A stretch of 64,000 nt of DNA from Morella rubra. Taxonomy: Eukaryota > Streptophyta > Magnoliopsida > Fagales > Myricaceae. Shown piece after piece: positions 33,874 to 44,653 of the stretch; position 1 is the first letter of the stretch, and each line of letters begins with the position of its first letter. Under the pieces are notes generated by a model that saw only the letters and a program-made list of their open reading frames with translations, was not told where the DNA came from and ran no database searches. Position numbers and translations under genes: made by a program. The DNA lies in assembly GCA_003952965.2 (NCBI GenBank), contig RXIC02000464.1:1-64000 (forward strand), written 5' to 3'.

Positions 33874-36294
33874 TGGTTGTGGAGGAGGAGAGAGGGTTGG
33901 AGAGGGGCAGAGGGCTGAGAGCCCGAGAGGGGAGAGAGAGACAGCGTGAGAGAGGCAGAGAGAGAGAGAATTGTGGTTGTGGAGAGGAGAGAGGGTCGGA
34001 GAGGGGCAAAGGGCTGAGAGCCCGAGAGGGAGAGGGAGAGCAGCGTGAGAGAGGGCAAGAGGCTGGTGTTCTGTGGCAGCAGAGTGAGGAGGAGAGAGGG
34101 ACTGTCGGACGGAGGCTGGCGTCGGGAGGGGGAGCAGAGTGAGAGTGAGAAAGAGGGGAAAATTGAAAGTGGGGGAGCCGGGGAAGGGAGGCTGCGCAGG
34201 GTGAAACGCGCATTTCACCCTGATTTTTTTTTTTTAAAGGACACCTGGGCCTGGGTCTTTGGGGCTGGGGGCCTGAGGGGGGGCGGGCTGGGTCTAAGGG
34301 GGTGGGCCTAGCTCTAAGGGGGTAGCCCATAATAATAATCATAATAATAAATTATTTACACATTTTCAGGTGATGGGGAGCGGCTCCTCGCTCGTTCCGC
34401 CTCTGAGTTTGGAGGTGGGCGCAGGAAGGGGGTGATGATGATACCAGAAGGTAAAGGGGGGTCCGGATGGAAGGATCTGGCCGCTGTGTTTCAGGAGGTG
34501 GTCTCACACCTTGGTATGCACAAAAGTGGACGAGGGGGTTTTTCTAGTTCTAGAGTTCGTAATGAGGTTTCTTTCGTCGAAGTTGCTAAAAGAGGGACGA
34601 TAGGGGAGAGCTTGGGGGTGGGGGTGTGGCCGTGAAGGGCGTTACGGAGGTTGCTGGTGGTGTGGAGAAGAAGGCAATGATGCATGCTTCTTCGCATGAG
34701 ACTTTGGTGACCGATGTTTCAGTTTCCAAAGAGGTGGCATTTAATGCTAAGACGGTGGGCGACAAGGTGATTGACGTGCCTTTTTGGAAAAGCAAGTTGA
34801 TGGGGTTCAAAAAAGAAATTAACGTTCTTTTAAATCTTTTGGGGAAGGAAGTGGGCCGGGCTTTTTGCGTGCTGATTCACTAGGCTTGGGGTGGAGGTTG
34901 CGATTCCTAGGGATAGGCAGGCGCCTTCACCACCGCAGGATCTGTTGAAGGCAGATGGGCTGGGCCCAGTTTTTTCTACTCTTGTTAACTTGGTTTTGAC
35001 CCAGTTGGGTGCTTCGGCTTGAATCCTGCGACTGGGCTGGAGTCTTTAGGCCCGTTGGAAGGCTGTAGCCATATGGGGGCCGGTCTTCATCGCGACCCGT
35101 TGCTTGTGAGTGGGTTCGTCGACGTCATGGCTGATACAGTGGCAGGCGATGTTGATCAGCTCGCGCCGGAGGTCGGACCATCGTTGGTGCCTTTTGAGGT
35201 GAAGGGTCACTTGCCCGGTGGCCATTCCGGCGCCGGAGCTGTCGTTGAGATCCTTTGATAGTGCCTGCCGAAGTGCCTTTTTCTTCTCGGGGGTGTTTAG
35301 TCTGCCGAATCTTATTCTTGAAGACTCAAATGGGGTTCTAGCGCCGAAAGTGCCGTTTTGGTCCTAAGCATGCCGAAGTGGCTGTTTTTCCCCAGGGGAT
35401 GCTGTTTAGGCCGAATCTCCTTCCTGAAGGCCTAGATGGGGTCGTTGGGTCTTCCTTATGGCTTTTAGATGAGGTTGTGTGTGTGCTGCTCCCGTGTGAG
35501 GGTAATGTTGATTGGGTAGATCGGGTTGGTCTAGAAGAGTTAGGAGTCAAGTCTGGAGGGGATGGGCTAGTCGTTGTCTCTAGTGGGGATACTCAGTCTC
35601 ATGGGCAGTGCATTGGGCTTGCTGATAGGGTGGTCCCAGCTGATTGTGTTGCTAATGGGTGTCTCTTGGAAATGCTCGATGGGGCGAGATAGGTAGGAAG
35701 GGAGTTGTCTTTGGTTGAGGTTGCCACTCCAGAGCTGTGTATGGCTCCGTTGGTCGTCTGTAGCCCTGATGGAGGGGAGTTTGAGTGCCAGCGGAATGAT
35801 AGGGCTTCAGGATGGGTGTTGGACATGGTGTTGTCTTTCCGCCTAATGGTGGGTGTGTCTTGTGAAGGTTATGAGGCCGATTTGCTGTGTCTCTTTGCTG
35901 CGTTTGGAACATGAAAGGGAGCATAGTAGCCTTAAGACTCCTAGAGGGAAGGGAGGCAAACTAGTAAGAGAGATGAAGAGTTTGGTGTCTTCAATTAATT
36001 ATGATAGGAAGGGTGATTCTTCGCACAGGGGACGGCGTGGGGGGCGGGCATTGATGGTGATTAGATGATGCCAAAAATTATTAGTTGGAATATCAGGGCT
36101 CAACAATAAAGAGAAGTGTAAAGGAGTTGGAAATTTATTGAGGAGGTGGAAACCGGATTTAGTTCGTCTCTAGGAGACCAAGGTGGTTGTTATGTCTAGA
36201 GATGTGATTAGACGTTCGTGGGGTGGTTCTTTTGTGAGATGGTGTAATTTGAAGGCGGATGGTGCCTCGGGGGATATTTTGTTGTTGTGGGAAA
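31949..36294 (+). mobile_element. LINE (L1-type), split and truncated, copy 2
   Basis: The ORF1 head is at about 31949-32310 and resumes at 34414 after the hAT-type element. This copy runs past the point where copy 1 meets the gap and shows more of the endonuclease: WNIR, a frameshift, then KCKGVGNLLRRWKPDL, a stop in place of Gln in QETK, and WGGSFVRWCNLKADGASGD. At about 36294 the homology stops in plain AT-rich DNA. Most L1 copies lose their 5' end; this one keeps the 5' part and lacks the reverse transcriptase and tail, so it was cut by a later deletion or rearrangement. Confidence 0.72.
32311..34405. mobile_element. Non-autonomous hAT-type element inside the LINE, copy 2
   Basis: This 2095-bp element has the same AGTTTGGA target duplication (32303-32310 and 34406-34413). 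It is 22 bp longer than copy 1, mainly through an expanded GA run. Sharing the exact insertion site shows that both blocks descend from one insertion event. Confidence 0.8.
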
Positions 36295-39200
36295 CTAAAA
36301 TTTATTATTATTTTATATTTAAATAATATTTTATAATTTATTAGGAAAGGCCTCGTTTTAGGTCTTGCTTTATAAGCCCAATTATCTTGGAGCTGCTCTT
36401 ACTTGGACCCATCTAGCAATATCTCTGTACACTGACCCAATGTTAATGTGTTTCCTCCCCAAAACAACCCTTGCTTTTTTTCTCAGAAAATGAAATAACC
36501 TTTATAAAATAAAGGCATTAATACTCTCCAATGGCTTTACGACGTGGCTAAAACTTGATCTTACTGAATTTTGGCTATTTGGCTTGGCTCAGTCCTGGCA
36601 TTGGCAAAGAAGAATCTACGAATTATTGACTTCTGTAACGCGAACTCGCGGAAGAAACTGGACAATGGAAGGATCTCCACGACTCTGTTCCGGCTCACTT
36701 GGGGTCGATATCATCTTTGGTGTCGCTTATTGGTGCCTCGTCCATCCTTGGACCACATCTTTGTTCCACCAACAAGAAGTGAGAAAAACATATGTATGGT
36801 CAGAAAAAAAAAAAAAAAATCCAGCCATAGCTATCCACCTAAGAGGATTATCTGTCGTCATAGCCCCACAAGAGTTCAGTTGATTTTTAGAATGAGGCAG
36901 TTTCATCTACATACCTCCTAACTCCACAATCGCTCTTAGGTGTCCCTTGTAGTGTGAACTTTATTGTAGGATCCACATGATATGTCTATCCCTATCTGAA
37001 ATAAACCATTTAATTCGGATAGTAAATTAGAGAAGATCTCTATTTTATTTTTATACTCTCAAACCAATTAGGCTATTACTATTGGGGGTGAGTATTATAT
37101 TATTTAATATTGTTCGTATTAAACTTTAAATAGTATTGGTCTTACAACATTCCGCTAGGATCAAAATTGCACTATGCTATGCCGAGAAAAAATTGTAGAG
37201 TCATAATCATATAAGAAAATCATAATCATGGTTGTTGATTAGATGTGCTGTCATTGCTACTTGACTTCTCATGAGCTTGCTTTCCTTGTTAATTAAGTGT
37301 TTTGTTTCCATGTGGAGCTTGTTTCCCCTGATTACCTCCTTGGCAGCTCCTTGTTCTTGCGAAGCTTGCTATTGATTGTTTCCATGTTGAGCTCCATTCA
37401 TTTGATTGCTTCCTTACTTGCCGACTGCCGTGGGCTGATGCGCCCAGCTAACATGAAGTCCAATGCGACAAGTTTTACAAGTAATTGGTCGACGATTTGC
37501 TTAACCAAAGTTGAAAGGTGTTTTGTCATGGTTTTGGTTGTATGTGTTTGGTTGATGTGATTTTGTTTCGGTTTTTGGTATAGATTGATTCGTTAGTCTA
37601 ACCTGGGAGACTCTTCTTCATAGACATATAGGATGCTCTTCAATTCGCTGAACTGCACCAATTGGATACAGTAAATTAGAGAGATCAGATAAACAAATTA
37701 AATAGGTTATAGAGCATTTAATGCATATTGTATTTTGTTTTGTTTTGTTTTTCAATTAGAGCAACAAATTGGAGAAGATGTCACTTTTCATTAAATTTTT
37801 TTTTTATTAGAATAAAATTGACACTAATAATGCAGTTAATAAGTCAAATCACTAGGCCTTTGTTATAGAAGATAAATGACCACCACTAATTCCAATTTTA
37901 AACCACAACAAATATACAACTTCAACAATTTTTTTTTTTTATAAATTATTTTGAAAAGTGATTTTTTTAATCAAGTGAAATTAATAAATATATAAAATTA
38001 TCCTACATATTTATCTAAGTGATGAAAAATCTTTCGCATAAATGATAAAATAAATATTACTCTAGTACGAAAGATTATAAAATATTATAAACTTATTATA
38101 GGTTCAGTCTTCTTTTCCTCCTATGCACATTAAATCTTGAATAGGGTTATAGTTTATAACATCTTCAACCTTCCTATTTAATTAGATTTGGGTTCGGTTG
38201 TACTACCTAATTGCGTGTCAGCATGCATAACCTCAATCCTCCTAGCTACTAATTTATGAACTCCCTCAACCCACGCTTAAATAATGCAGTTTTTTGTTTG
38301 CAACAAACGGCTGAAAAGAGGATTTAACAAGGATGGAGTGTACGGAAAGTATTCTTCATGATTAATTACGAATTATTTAAAAAGGCCTCTCTTATCTGTA
38401 AGCAATACAAGGTTGACTCTATGCCCAGAACAACAAAAATTACCAAAATATATAAAGAACTAAATAGAATATTTATGCTTCAATATTAGCCCTAGACAGA
38501 TAACTCAGCAGCCAGTGTAGGGTACTGGGGCCGATCACTGTGTTTTCACTTCGGAAGACACTGACGGACTAAGTTATATACAATGTACAGATATTAAAAA
38601 GGAGACATAAAGAAAATGTACTTTGAGGGAGTGTTTATTTATTTATTTTTTAAATATATAATTTCTTTAATTATGAAAATATCATCTAATAGCTCTCTAA
38701 GGTGAGAGGTTCACATAACAAACTTTACTCTTAGACGAATTATATTTAGTGAGTGGACGTGACTTTGAATCTCAGAATTTGTTGTTGTACTATCAGTTTA
38801 GTTATTGAGTTTTTCAATTGAATCTTAATCGGTTGAACTTACTGCACAAAGATTAAGGCAATAGATTTTTCTCGTAATAAAAAAACTAACTAATATGTAT
38901 AAGATAAAAATTACACATAGTAATTAATCAAGCATTCACTTCAATATAACAAATTTGAGTTAGAAAAAATATAAAACTTCAAACTAATCCATAGTAAAAT
39001 GAAAAAATTTCCATTGGAATCATTTTTTCTTATTTTAATGTGAAATTTACCTTGAGATACCTTTCATTTTTACCTGTTTTATGAATTTGTTGAAGAGCTG
39101 AATTTTCTATATATAAAGAGAACTCTAAAGGTACGTGGAATAATTCATCACCAAGAAGATCAAACAGACAAAATAAATAACCCTTTTTCTTTTAATAATC

Positions 39201-39660
39201 ACAAAAAAAAAAAAAAAAAAAAACATAATGAAAGATTATTTTCTCTAGAACAGGACCACAATGAGCATGACTATCAACCCCTATCCCCTATTAAGTGTTG
39301 CAGGAAGAGTGAGGCACGCCTCTTCTGATAACAACACATTAAAATACACTTATGGCTTACCTATGAAATCTGTTTCGTTATCTTTAAAGAAATCCTCCTC
39401 GAAAATATTAATTATTCTCATCCATTTTTATTATTTGTTAAATTAAATATATAAAATGACTATTATGGATATAACCGGAGGGACCAACCGGAGGGAATGA
39501 TCTGAATCCTCGCCATAAAAGGATAGGAATGAGGAATCAGAGTCTGTAGGTGCAGAATAATGGCCGTACCGTGAATATTTGGCTAAATCCTGGGCAAAGT
39601 ACTAAAGCCCCAAAAGAAACTAGCATCACATGTCAGTCACCCAAAAGGGCAAAACCAATG
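36295..39660. other. Intergenic DNA upstream of PyrP2
   Basis: I see no gene, RNA or transposon protein. The overlapping frames at 36571-36921 encode nothing I recognise and include a poly-Lys run from an A tract, so I do not call them. Several TATA-like and A/T runs occur. A possible SINE-like or MITE relic near 38690-38800 was too weak to call. Confidence 0.5.
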
Positions 39661-40553
39661 ATTCAACTCCATCGACACGTGTCCCTCCAGCCGGATGCTT
39701 TCACCGACACGACCGGTCTATCCCTCCCTGAGCCTCCTTTGTGGAAATTATAAACCACAGAAAAACAAGAAAAAGAAATTAAAGAGACATTCTTCTTCAA
39801 GAGAGAGCATAGGAGAGATATTCAACTAATCATTCTCTGAAAGAATCAGTTCATCTCTCTCTCTCGTTCTCTCTCTGTGCCTGTCTCTACATCTTACCGG
39901 ACTAACTCTTGATCAACGGTCAGTTCTTTTCAGGTTTTTCTTATCTTTTTTTCTTATCTTTTTTTCTTTCTATTTCTTTCTTGTTGTGTATACAGACGAA
40001 CTATAATCTTAAGTCTTAACCTTCTTCTTTTCGTTTGTTCGTATTTGGCCGAAATTGGAGTTGTTATTATCTGAAACTTGGTGGCCTTTTGCTGTATATA
40101 TTGTCGGAGTTCTTTATTTTTCTTTTGATGTATGCTCTCACTTTCTGGGGTTGAGTTTTAATTGCCGTTTTAGCTTTTTATCTTGTTAATTTGGGGTTTT
40201 GGATTGATGGGTTATGCTTAGTTTTGCTTGAAGGGAATGTTGGTGGTGGTTCTTTGAGTCTAAAGTTGGATTTCTGGTGTGGGAAGGCTGCTTTGTTCTT
40301 TGCCCCTTAATTCTCGCCAAGGATGGGTATCTGCAACTAGTTGCGAGTTTTGTACATGTCAATCGGATGGTTGTTGAGGAAGGTTGAACTGTGTTGCTGA
40401 ACCGCAGTTGGATGTATAGATTTTAAAGGTGTTTAGTTGGGCAAGCTCGATCTCTTCGGTTCAGTCCACGTAGAGAATAAAAGGGGCTGTTTCATAAGCA
40501 GATTTCTCTTAAATTCCAATTTAGTCGAGCAATTTTATTTTTTGAAAAGAAAA
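39661..40553 (+). promoter_or_regulatory. Promoter and leader of PyrP2
   Basis: A TATAAAC box lies at 39749-39755, a plausible TATA box, followed by a CT-rich leader at about 39854-39880. An ACGT core in the palindrome-like ACACGTGTC at 39675-39683 is a G-box/ABRE-type element, bound in plants by bZIP or bHLH factors. The distance from TATA to the ATG is about 800 bp, so a leader intron is likely, but its borders were not fixed. Confidence 0.55.
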
Positions 40554-41687
40554 ATGGTCGAATCTGTTGCCACTACATCTTTTCTTGGGCATCCACCATT
40601 ATGTTGTGGGAGTTTCGCCAAGGATGTTTTGTGCAAAAGGAGATCTCCAAATTACTGTCGGTTCCCAATTGTTAAATTCTTTGGTAGAAGGCTTGTTGTT
40701 TCACCTTCTTTGCTGAGATTGAAAGATGATCAGTTTGCAATTTCACCAATTAAGTCCCTAGCTATGGAGCTGACCAAAGAGGTGTATTCATATCGAGAGG
40801 AGAGAATTCCCAGGGATTGGGATTATGAGATTGATACCAACTTTGATAGAAAACCTGGTTTGTGGCCTCCGGAGAATAAAGCCGACAACCCTTCGCTACA
40901 TAATCCCCTGCTTAGACAAGAAAGGATGGGTTGTGGTTGGTTAGGTGCCATATTTGAATGGGAAGGGGTTATCATTGAAGACAATCCTGATACTGAGAGG
41001 CAAGCATGGCTGGCTCTTTCTCAGGAAGAAGGAAAACCTCCGCCCCCAGCTTTTATACTTAGAAGAATAGAAGGCATGAAGAATGAGCAGGCAATATCTG
41101 AAGTTCTGTGCTGGTCAAGAGATCCAGCACAGTTAAGAAGAATGGCTGCTAGGAAAGAAGAGATTTACCAGGCTTTGCGAGGGGGGATTTATCAACTACG
41201 AGCTGGGTCAAGAGAGTTTGTGAATATCTTGATGCATTATAAAATTCCTATGGCCTTAGTCTCTACACGTCCTAGAAAAACCCTCGAGACTGCAATGGGA
41301 ACAATTGGTATTGAGGGGTATTTCAATGTGATCGTTGCTGCAGAGGATGTTCACAGGGGAAAGCCTGATCCAGAGATGTTTGTGTATGCAGCACAGCTTC
41401 TACAATTTATTCCTGAGCGGTGCATTGTGTTTGGGAACTCAAATCAGACAGTGGAGGCTGCTCATGATGCGCGGATGAAGTGTGTTGCTGTTGCTAGCAA
41501 GCATCCTGTCTATGAGCTTGGGGCTGCAGACTTGGTGGTGAGGCGCCTAGATGAGCTTTCCGTGGTTGATCTGAAGAACCTTACTGCTACCGAATCTGCT
41601 GAATACGAGCCCGAGTTAGAGCTGGAAGAGGAAGATGATGACTCATCTTCATCAACCTTGGCAGCAGTTGATGATGGTTCTTGGTAA
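40554..41687 (+). CDS. PYRP2: Chloroplast 5-amino-6-(5-phosphoribitylamino)uracil phosphatase (PyrP2-type HAD)
   Basis: This intronless gene encodes 377 residues. The enzyme removes phosphate from the riboflavin precursor so that lumazine synthase can use the product, in plastids. Residues 1 to about 65 are Ser/Arg/Cys-rich and fit a transit peptide. The HAD fold follows: motif I reads IFEWEGVIIED (about 133-143) where most HAD enzymes have DxD; motif II is ALVSTRPRK (Thr about 238); motif III Lys lies in GKPDPEMF (about 270); motif IV reads VFGNSNQTVEAA without the usual acidic pair. The C-terminus is acidic. ATG 40554 is chosen because the frame is closed upstream by a TAG at 40434 and no earlier ATG exists. 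In Arabidopsis the apparent match is At4g11570, next to the AIPP3 gene as here. Confidence 0.85.
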   Translation: MVESVATTSFLGHPPLCCGSFAKDVLCKRRSPNYCRFPIVKFFGRRLVVSPSLLRLKDDQFAISPIKSLAMELTKEVYSYREERIPRDWDYEIDTNFDRKPGLWPPENKADNPSLHNPLLRQERMGCGWLGAIFEWEGVIIEDNPDTERQAWLALSQEEGKPPPPAFILRRIEGMKNEQAISEVLCWSRDPAQLRRMAARKEEIYQALRGGIYQLRAGSREFVNILMHYKIPMALVSTRPRKTLETAMGTIGIEGYFNVIVAAEDVHRGKPDPEMFVYAAQLLQFIPERCIVFGNSNQTVEAAHDARMKCVAVASKHPVYELGAADLVVRRLDELSVVDLKNLTATESAEYEPELELEEEDDDSSSSTLAAVDDGSW

Positions 41688-43303
41688 CCCCATAAAATGT
41701 ACAGTTCTGTATTTTTCATCTGATTCTTGATGATAATAGTACTATATTGCCCATGCTGTGTATAAGGAAATTGGGGAAAAGTAAACAAAATAGATACAAG
41801 ATAAAAGCCGGTCTGCATTGGACTGCCTTAATGTTCTTGTGTATGTGTCTTCTGTGCAATACATGCTTGGAACTTCCAAATTTAATTTGTCTCGGTGGAG
41901 CTTGAGGAATAGTCCAGACAGGAAGTTGATGCCTGTATTATTGGTAGAAAGTAGGAATGGGATTGGCATCTAGTTACTATTAGATCTGTCTCTACTTGCA
42001 TTTTTTCTTGTGTCTGTGTGGGGGATAGACGTCCAAGGGCATAATGCTGCGTAGATTTCATGGAGCTGCCGACTTCCCCATAGAAAGTAAGCAATACCAT
42101 TTCTTTTCAGAAGAAATTATTTTAACTGCATCAAAAATTGGATATTTTAATAGATAACCAATCTTTGAATCAATATGAAACATAGGTTCTGTTTACCTTG
42201 GTAGCATAGCTGCTTATCAAGTGGAGGAGTCTCTTGTGAGATTGCTTCCAAGCATTCTTCATCTGTTGTAATTTCTGGTGGTGGTTGTATTTACTGCATC
42301 ACTGAAGAAAAATTGTCATGTTTTGGTTGTGGAGTTCAGATGGCTCATATAGTTAGCTAATTTGCTGCCGCTTGTTGGGCTTGATTTATCATGCTTTTTA
42401 TGTTGGTTGGAGATCAGGAGTCATGTGATGGATTGGTTTGTCGTTTGGCACATGAAAGAAGGTATTATCTGTTGCTTGATTTGGAAATTACAAGGGTCCC
42501 AAATAATGTTATCATGTCAAACTAGTTTGGTGACCCTCGTTCCCTATACAAGTCAATATTCTGAAAGCATTTCCCTTTTGGGCATTTTTGGGCATTTTTG
42601 GACATTCTGGTGTTTATAACGCTCCTGGATCTTAAATAGGCCAAGGCTTTTTTGTGTAGATACGTCCATTAACCGACCAACATAATGTTTCTGGATTAAT
42701 TGTCTGCATTCGAAACGGGCTTCTATCTAAAGTCTTTTTAAGTACTGATGTTGAGAAGAAAAAAGGCCCATAGAAAGTACTTTATGGCCTACAGAGCCTT
42801 GCTACCGACAAATGATCCCTATATTTGCTTTTAGGGCCAAGACTTTTGTTAATCCATAAAAAGTGGGAAATTCAATAAATCTGCTAACCTTGAATATATA
42901 AAATACAACAACCAAATTTATCTCAGAGTTAAATTTCAGCAAACTTAAGCAACAAATTGAAGTTTTCCTTGCTATATATTTACATGTTTTTCTTACTGAA
43001 AAAGGCACATTATATTTACCCCCCAGTGAGAAAAAAAGATTATATTTTTCTGTGTTGCTTAATATTTGTATTTTTCTTTGTTTTGATAAGAGAGAAGCTC
43101 TCTAGTATTGCCAATTTCCTTGAACATGGCCCTCCCATGGTTCAACGGTGAATCGTTTCCGCTGACACAAAAGAGTTACAACCCCGTTTCTCAATTGGAT
43201 CGAGAAAAGGGATCGAAACAATAATTATTGGGACATCGATCAATGGCCATTGCTAAAACTTAAGAAGCACCTTGCAGCTGCATGCAGGTCCATCCTAAAA
43301 GGT
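41688..43303. other. 3' UTR of PyrP2 and intergenic DNA
   Basis: The first few hundred bases are probably the PyrP2 3' UTR. Beyond that there are only short chance frames and a small direct repeat of TTTTGGGCATT at about 42575-42600. No gene or transposon was recognised before the first subtilase fragment. Confidence 0.5.
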
Positions 43304-43595
43304 AATTCTGTCTCTAAATCCTTCCACTGGACTATGGGCTGCTGCAGACTATGGAAATTAATTAGACGTACGTAATCGTTGGCGTCAATATTGATTAATT
43401 CCGGAGTGTGGCCAGAGAGTGAGATATATATATATATGTCTCCAGAACTTCCAACAAGGTTGAAGGGAAGGGTGCGAGAAGGACAAAATTTCAATGCCTC
43501 TTTATGTAACGCAAAGCTCATATATAGGAAGAGCAAGGTACTTTAATAAAGCTCTAATTGCTAATAAGCCTAATAATATTACAATTGGCATGAAC
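43304..43595 (+). pseudogene. Subtilase fragment 1
   Basis: This stretch aligns with the propeptide end and start of the peptidase domain of the SBT genes downstream: LSLNPSTGLWAA, an interrupted DVIVGV..SGVWPESE, then LKGRVREGQNF and SLCNAKLI, ending in NITIGMN. It carries inserted bases in the catalytic Asp region, an AT dinucleotide run in place of the following codons, and frameshifts. There is no start, no His or Ser region. It is a relic, unlikely to be expressed as protein. Confidence 0.8.
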
Positions 43596-44653
43596 GATCT
43601 GCCAGGGATACTAAAGGGCATGCGACTTATATTCCTCTTTTTTTTTTTTAAATGATTTTGGGGGGACAAGTGGGTAGCTCCGTCCTATATATATATTATA
43701 GGCCTCTGATCATGACCAACACGAATTCTGTCTCATCGATGTTTGACTTAATTTTCTTCATGCATAAGAGATAGTTCTTAAGATGAGGCCCAAGAGTTAA
43801 TGGTAGCTTGCTCACCATCTCAGAGGTCTAATAAGTTTACATTACTCCTTATATATATGCTTCTAACCCTTCAAGGAGTCAATGTAGTACTCCACCACTT
43901 ACTGTGTTAATTCTGTACTTTTAATTAACTATTTACTTTCTCATTAGGAAAAGAGAAAAATTACCTTCGAATCAGTACCAGATTAATTAAGTCCCATCGT
44001 ACTTGTTTTAGGAGGATACGTACTTGTCAAATTGATGATCTAAGTTATAAGTTGGGACATCATTTTATTTGTTATGTTAATTTCCAGGATGTATATTATA
44101 TGTTACAAGATGCAGTACCAGAACTGGCAGGAAATTCAGAGAGAAAATGAGAAATTGAGTAAATTGCTTCAAGAAAACTTCTAATTAAAGAAATTAAGAA
44201 GAGCGGACTGGCCGGCCGGCAGAATTATATATCCCATTTAAGCTTCCAACATTTCTTTGGCCTCGCTTGCCATGACGAGGATCTAAGGCTTTTATCTGTT
44301 TTCCATCTAACAACTAAATAGTAGTCAAATTACCCTTTCAATCTTCTGAAGATATAGCTGGGAGAAGAAAATCATGGGAAAATTATAGAACTTAATTAAG
44401 TTTTGTCCTCTATATTGTTGAGGTTACCCAATTTTGTTCCAAAACATTGAACTAGAACCCTTGATAACGAATCTTATTATTTTGTCAGAACCCTCCGATA
44501 TTATTGGAGAAGAGAAAAGACCCCGTTTAGCATTTAACCAGATGAGCCGGCCGGCCTTCCATTTTCCAGATTCATCCTGCCTACTTTACACATGTTCATG
44601 ATTTCATACATAAATAGTTCAGTGCAGTTAAATTTTTGGTCAATAGAGTAACA
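43596..44653. other. Region upstream of the first subtilase gene
   Basis: This is AT-rich DNA with (TA)n runs. A TATA-like cataaata at about 44608 lies some 45 bp before the start codon and could be the old promoter. No other gene is recognisable. Confidence 0.4.

Larger units (their letters stand above)
26784..36197. repeat. 9.4-kb direct repeat, copy 2
   Basis: This copy mirrors 17327-26683 in the same orientation and continues into unique DNA after 36197. It differs by scattered substitutions and small indels, a scrambled patch of about 50 extra bases at 29280-29460, and a longer GA run at about 33830-33870. The amount and kind of difference fit two alleles of a heterozygous plant, or sequencing noise, more than an old duplication. 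It holds no complete gene. Confidence 0.95.

Noticed and set aside
36571..36921. Two overlapping plus-strand frames of 116 and 99 codons
   Set aside because: No family recognised, poly-Lys from an A tract, no start context or splice support; considered a chance frame.
40437..40553. Upstream extension of the PyrP2 frame
   Set aside because: It begins at TTG, not ATG; the first ATG in frame is 40554 and gives a proper transit peptide.
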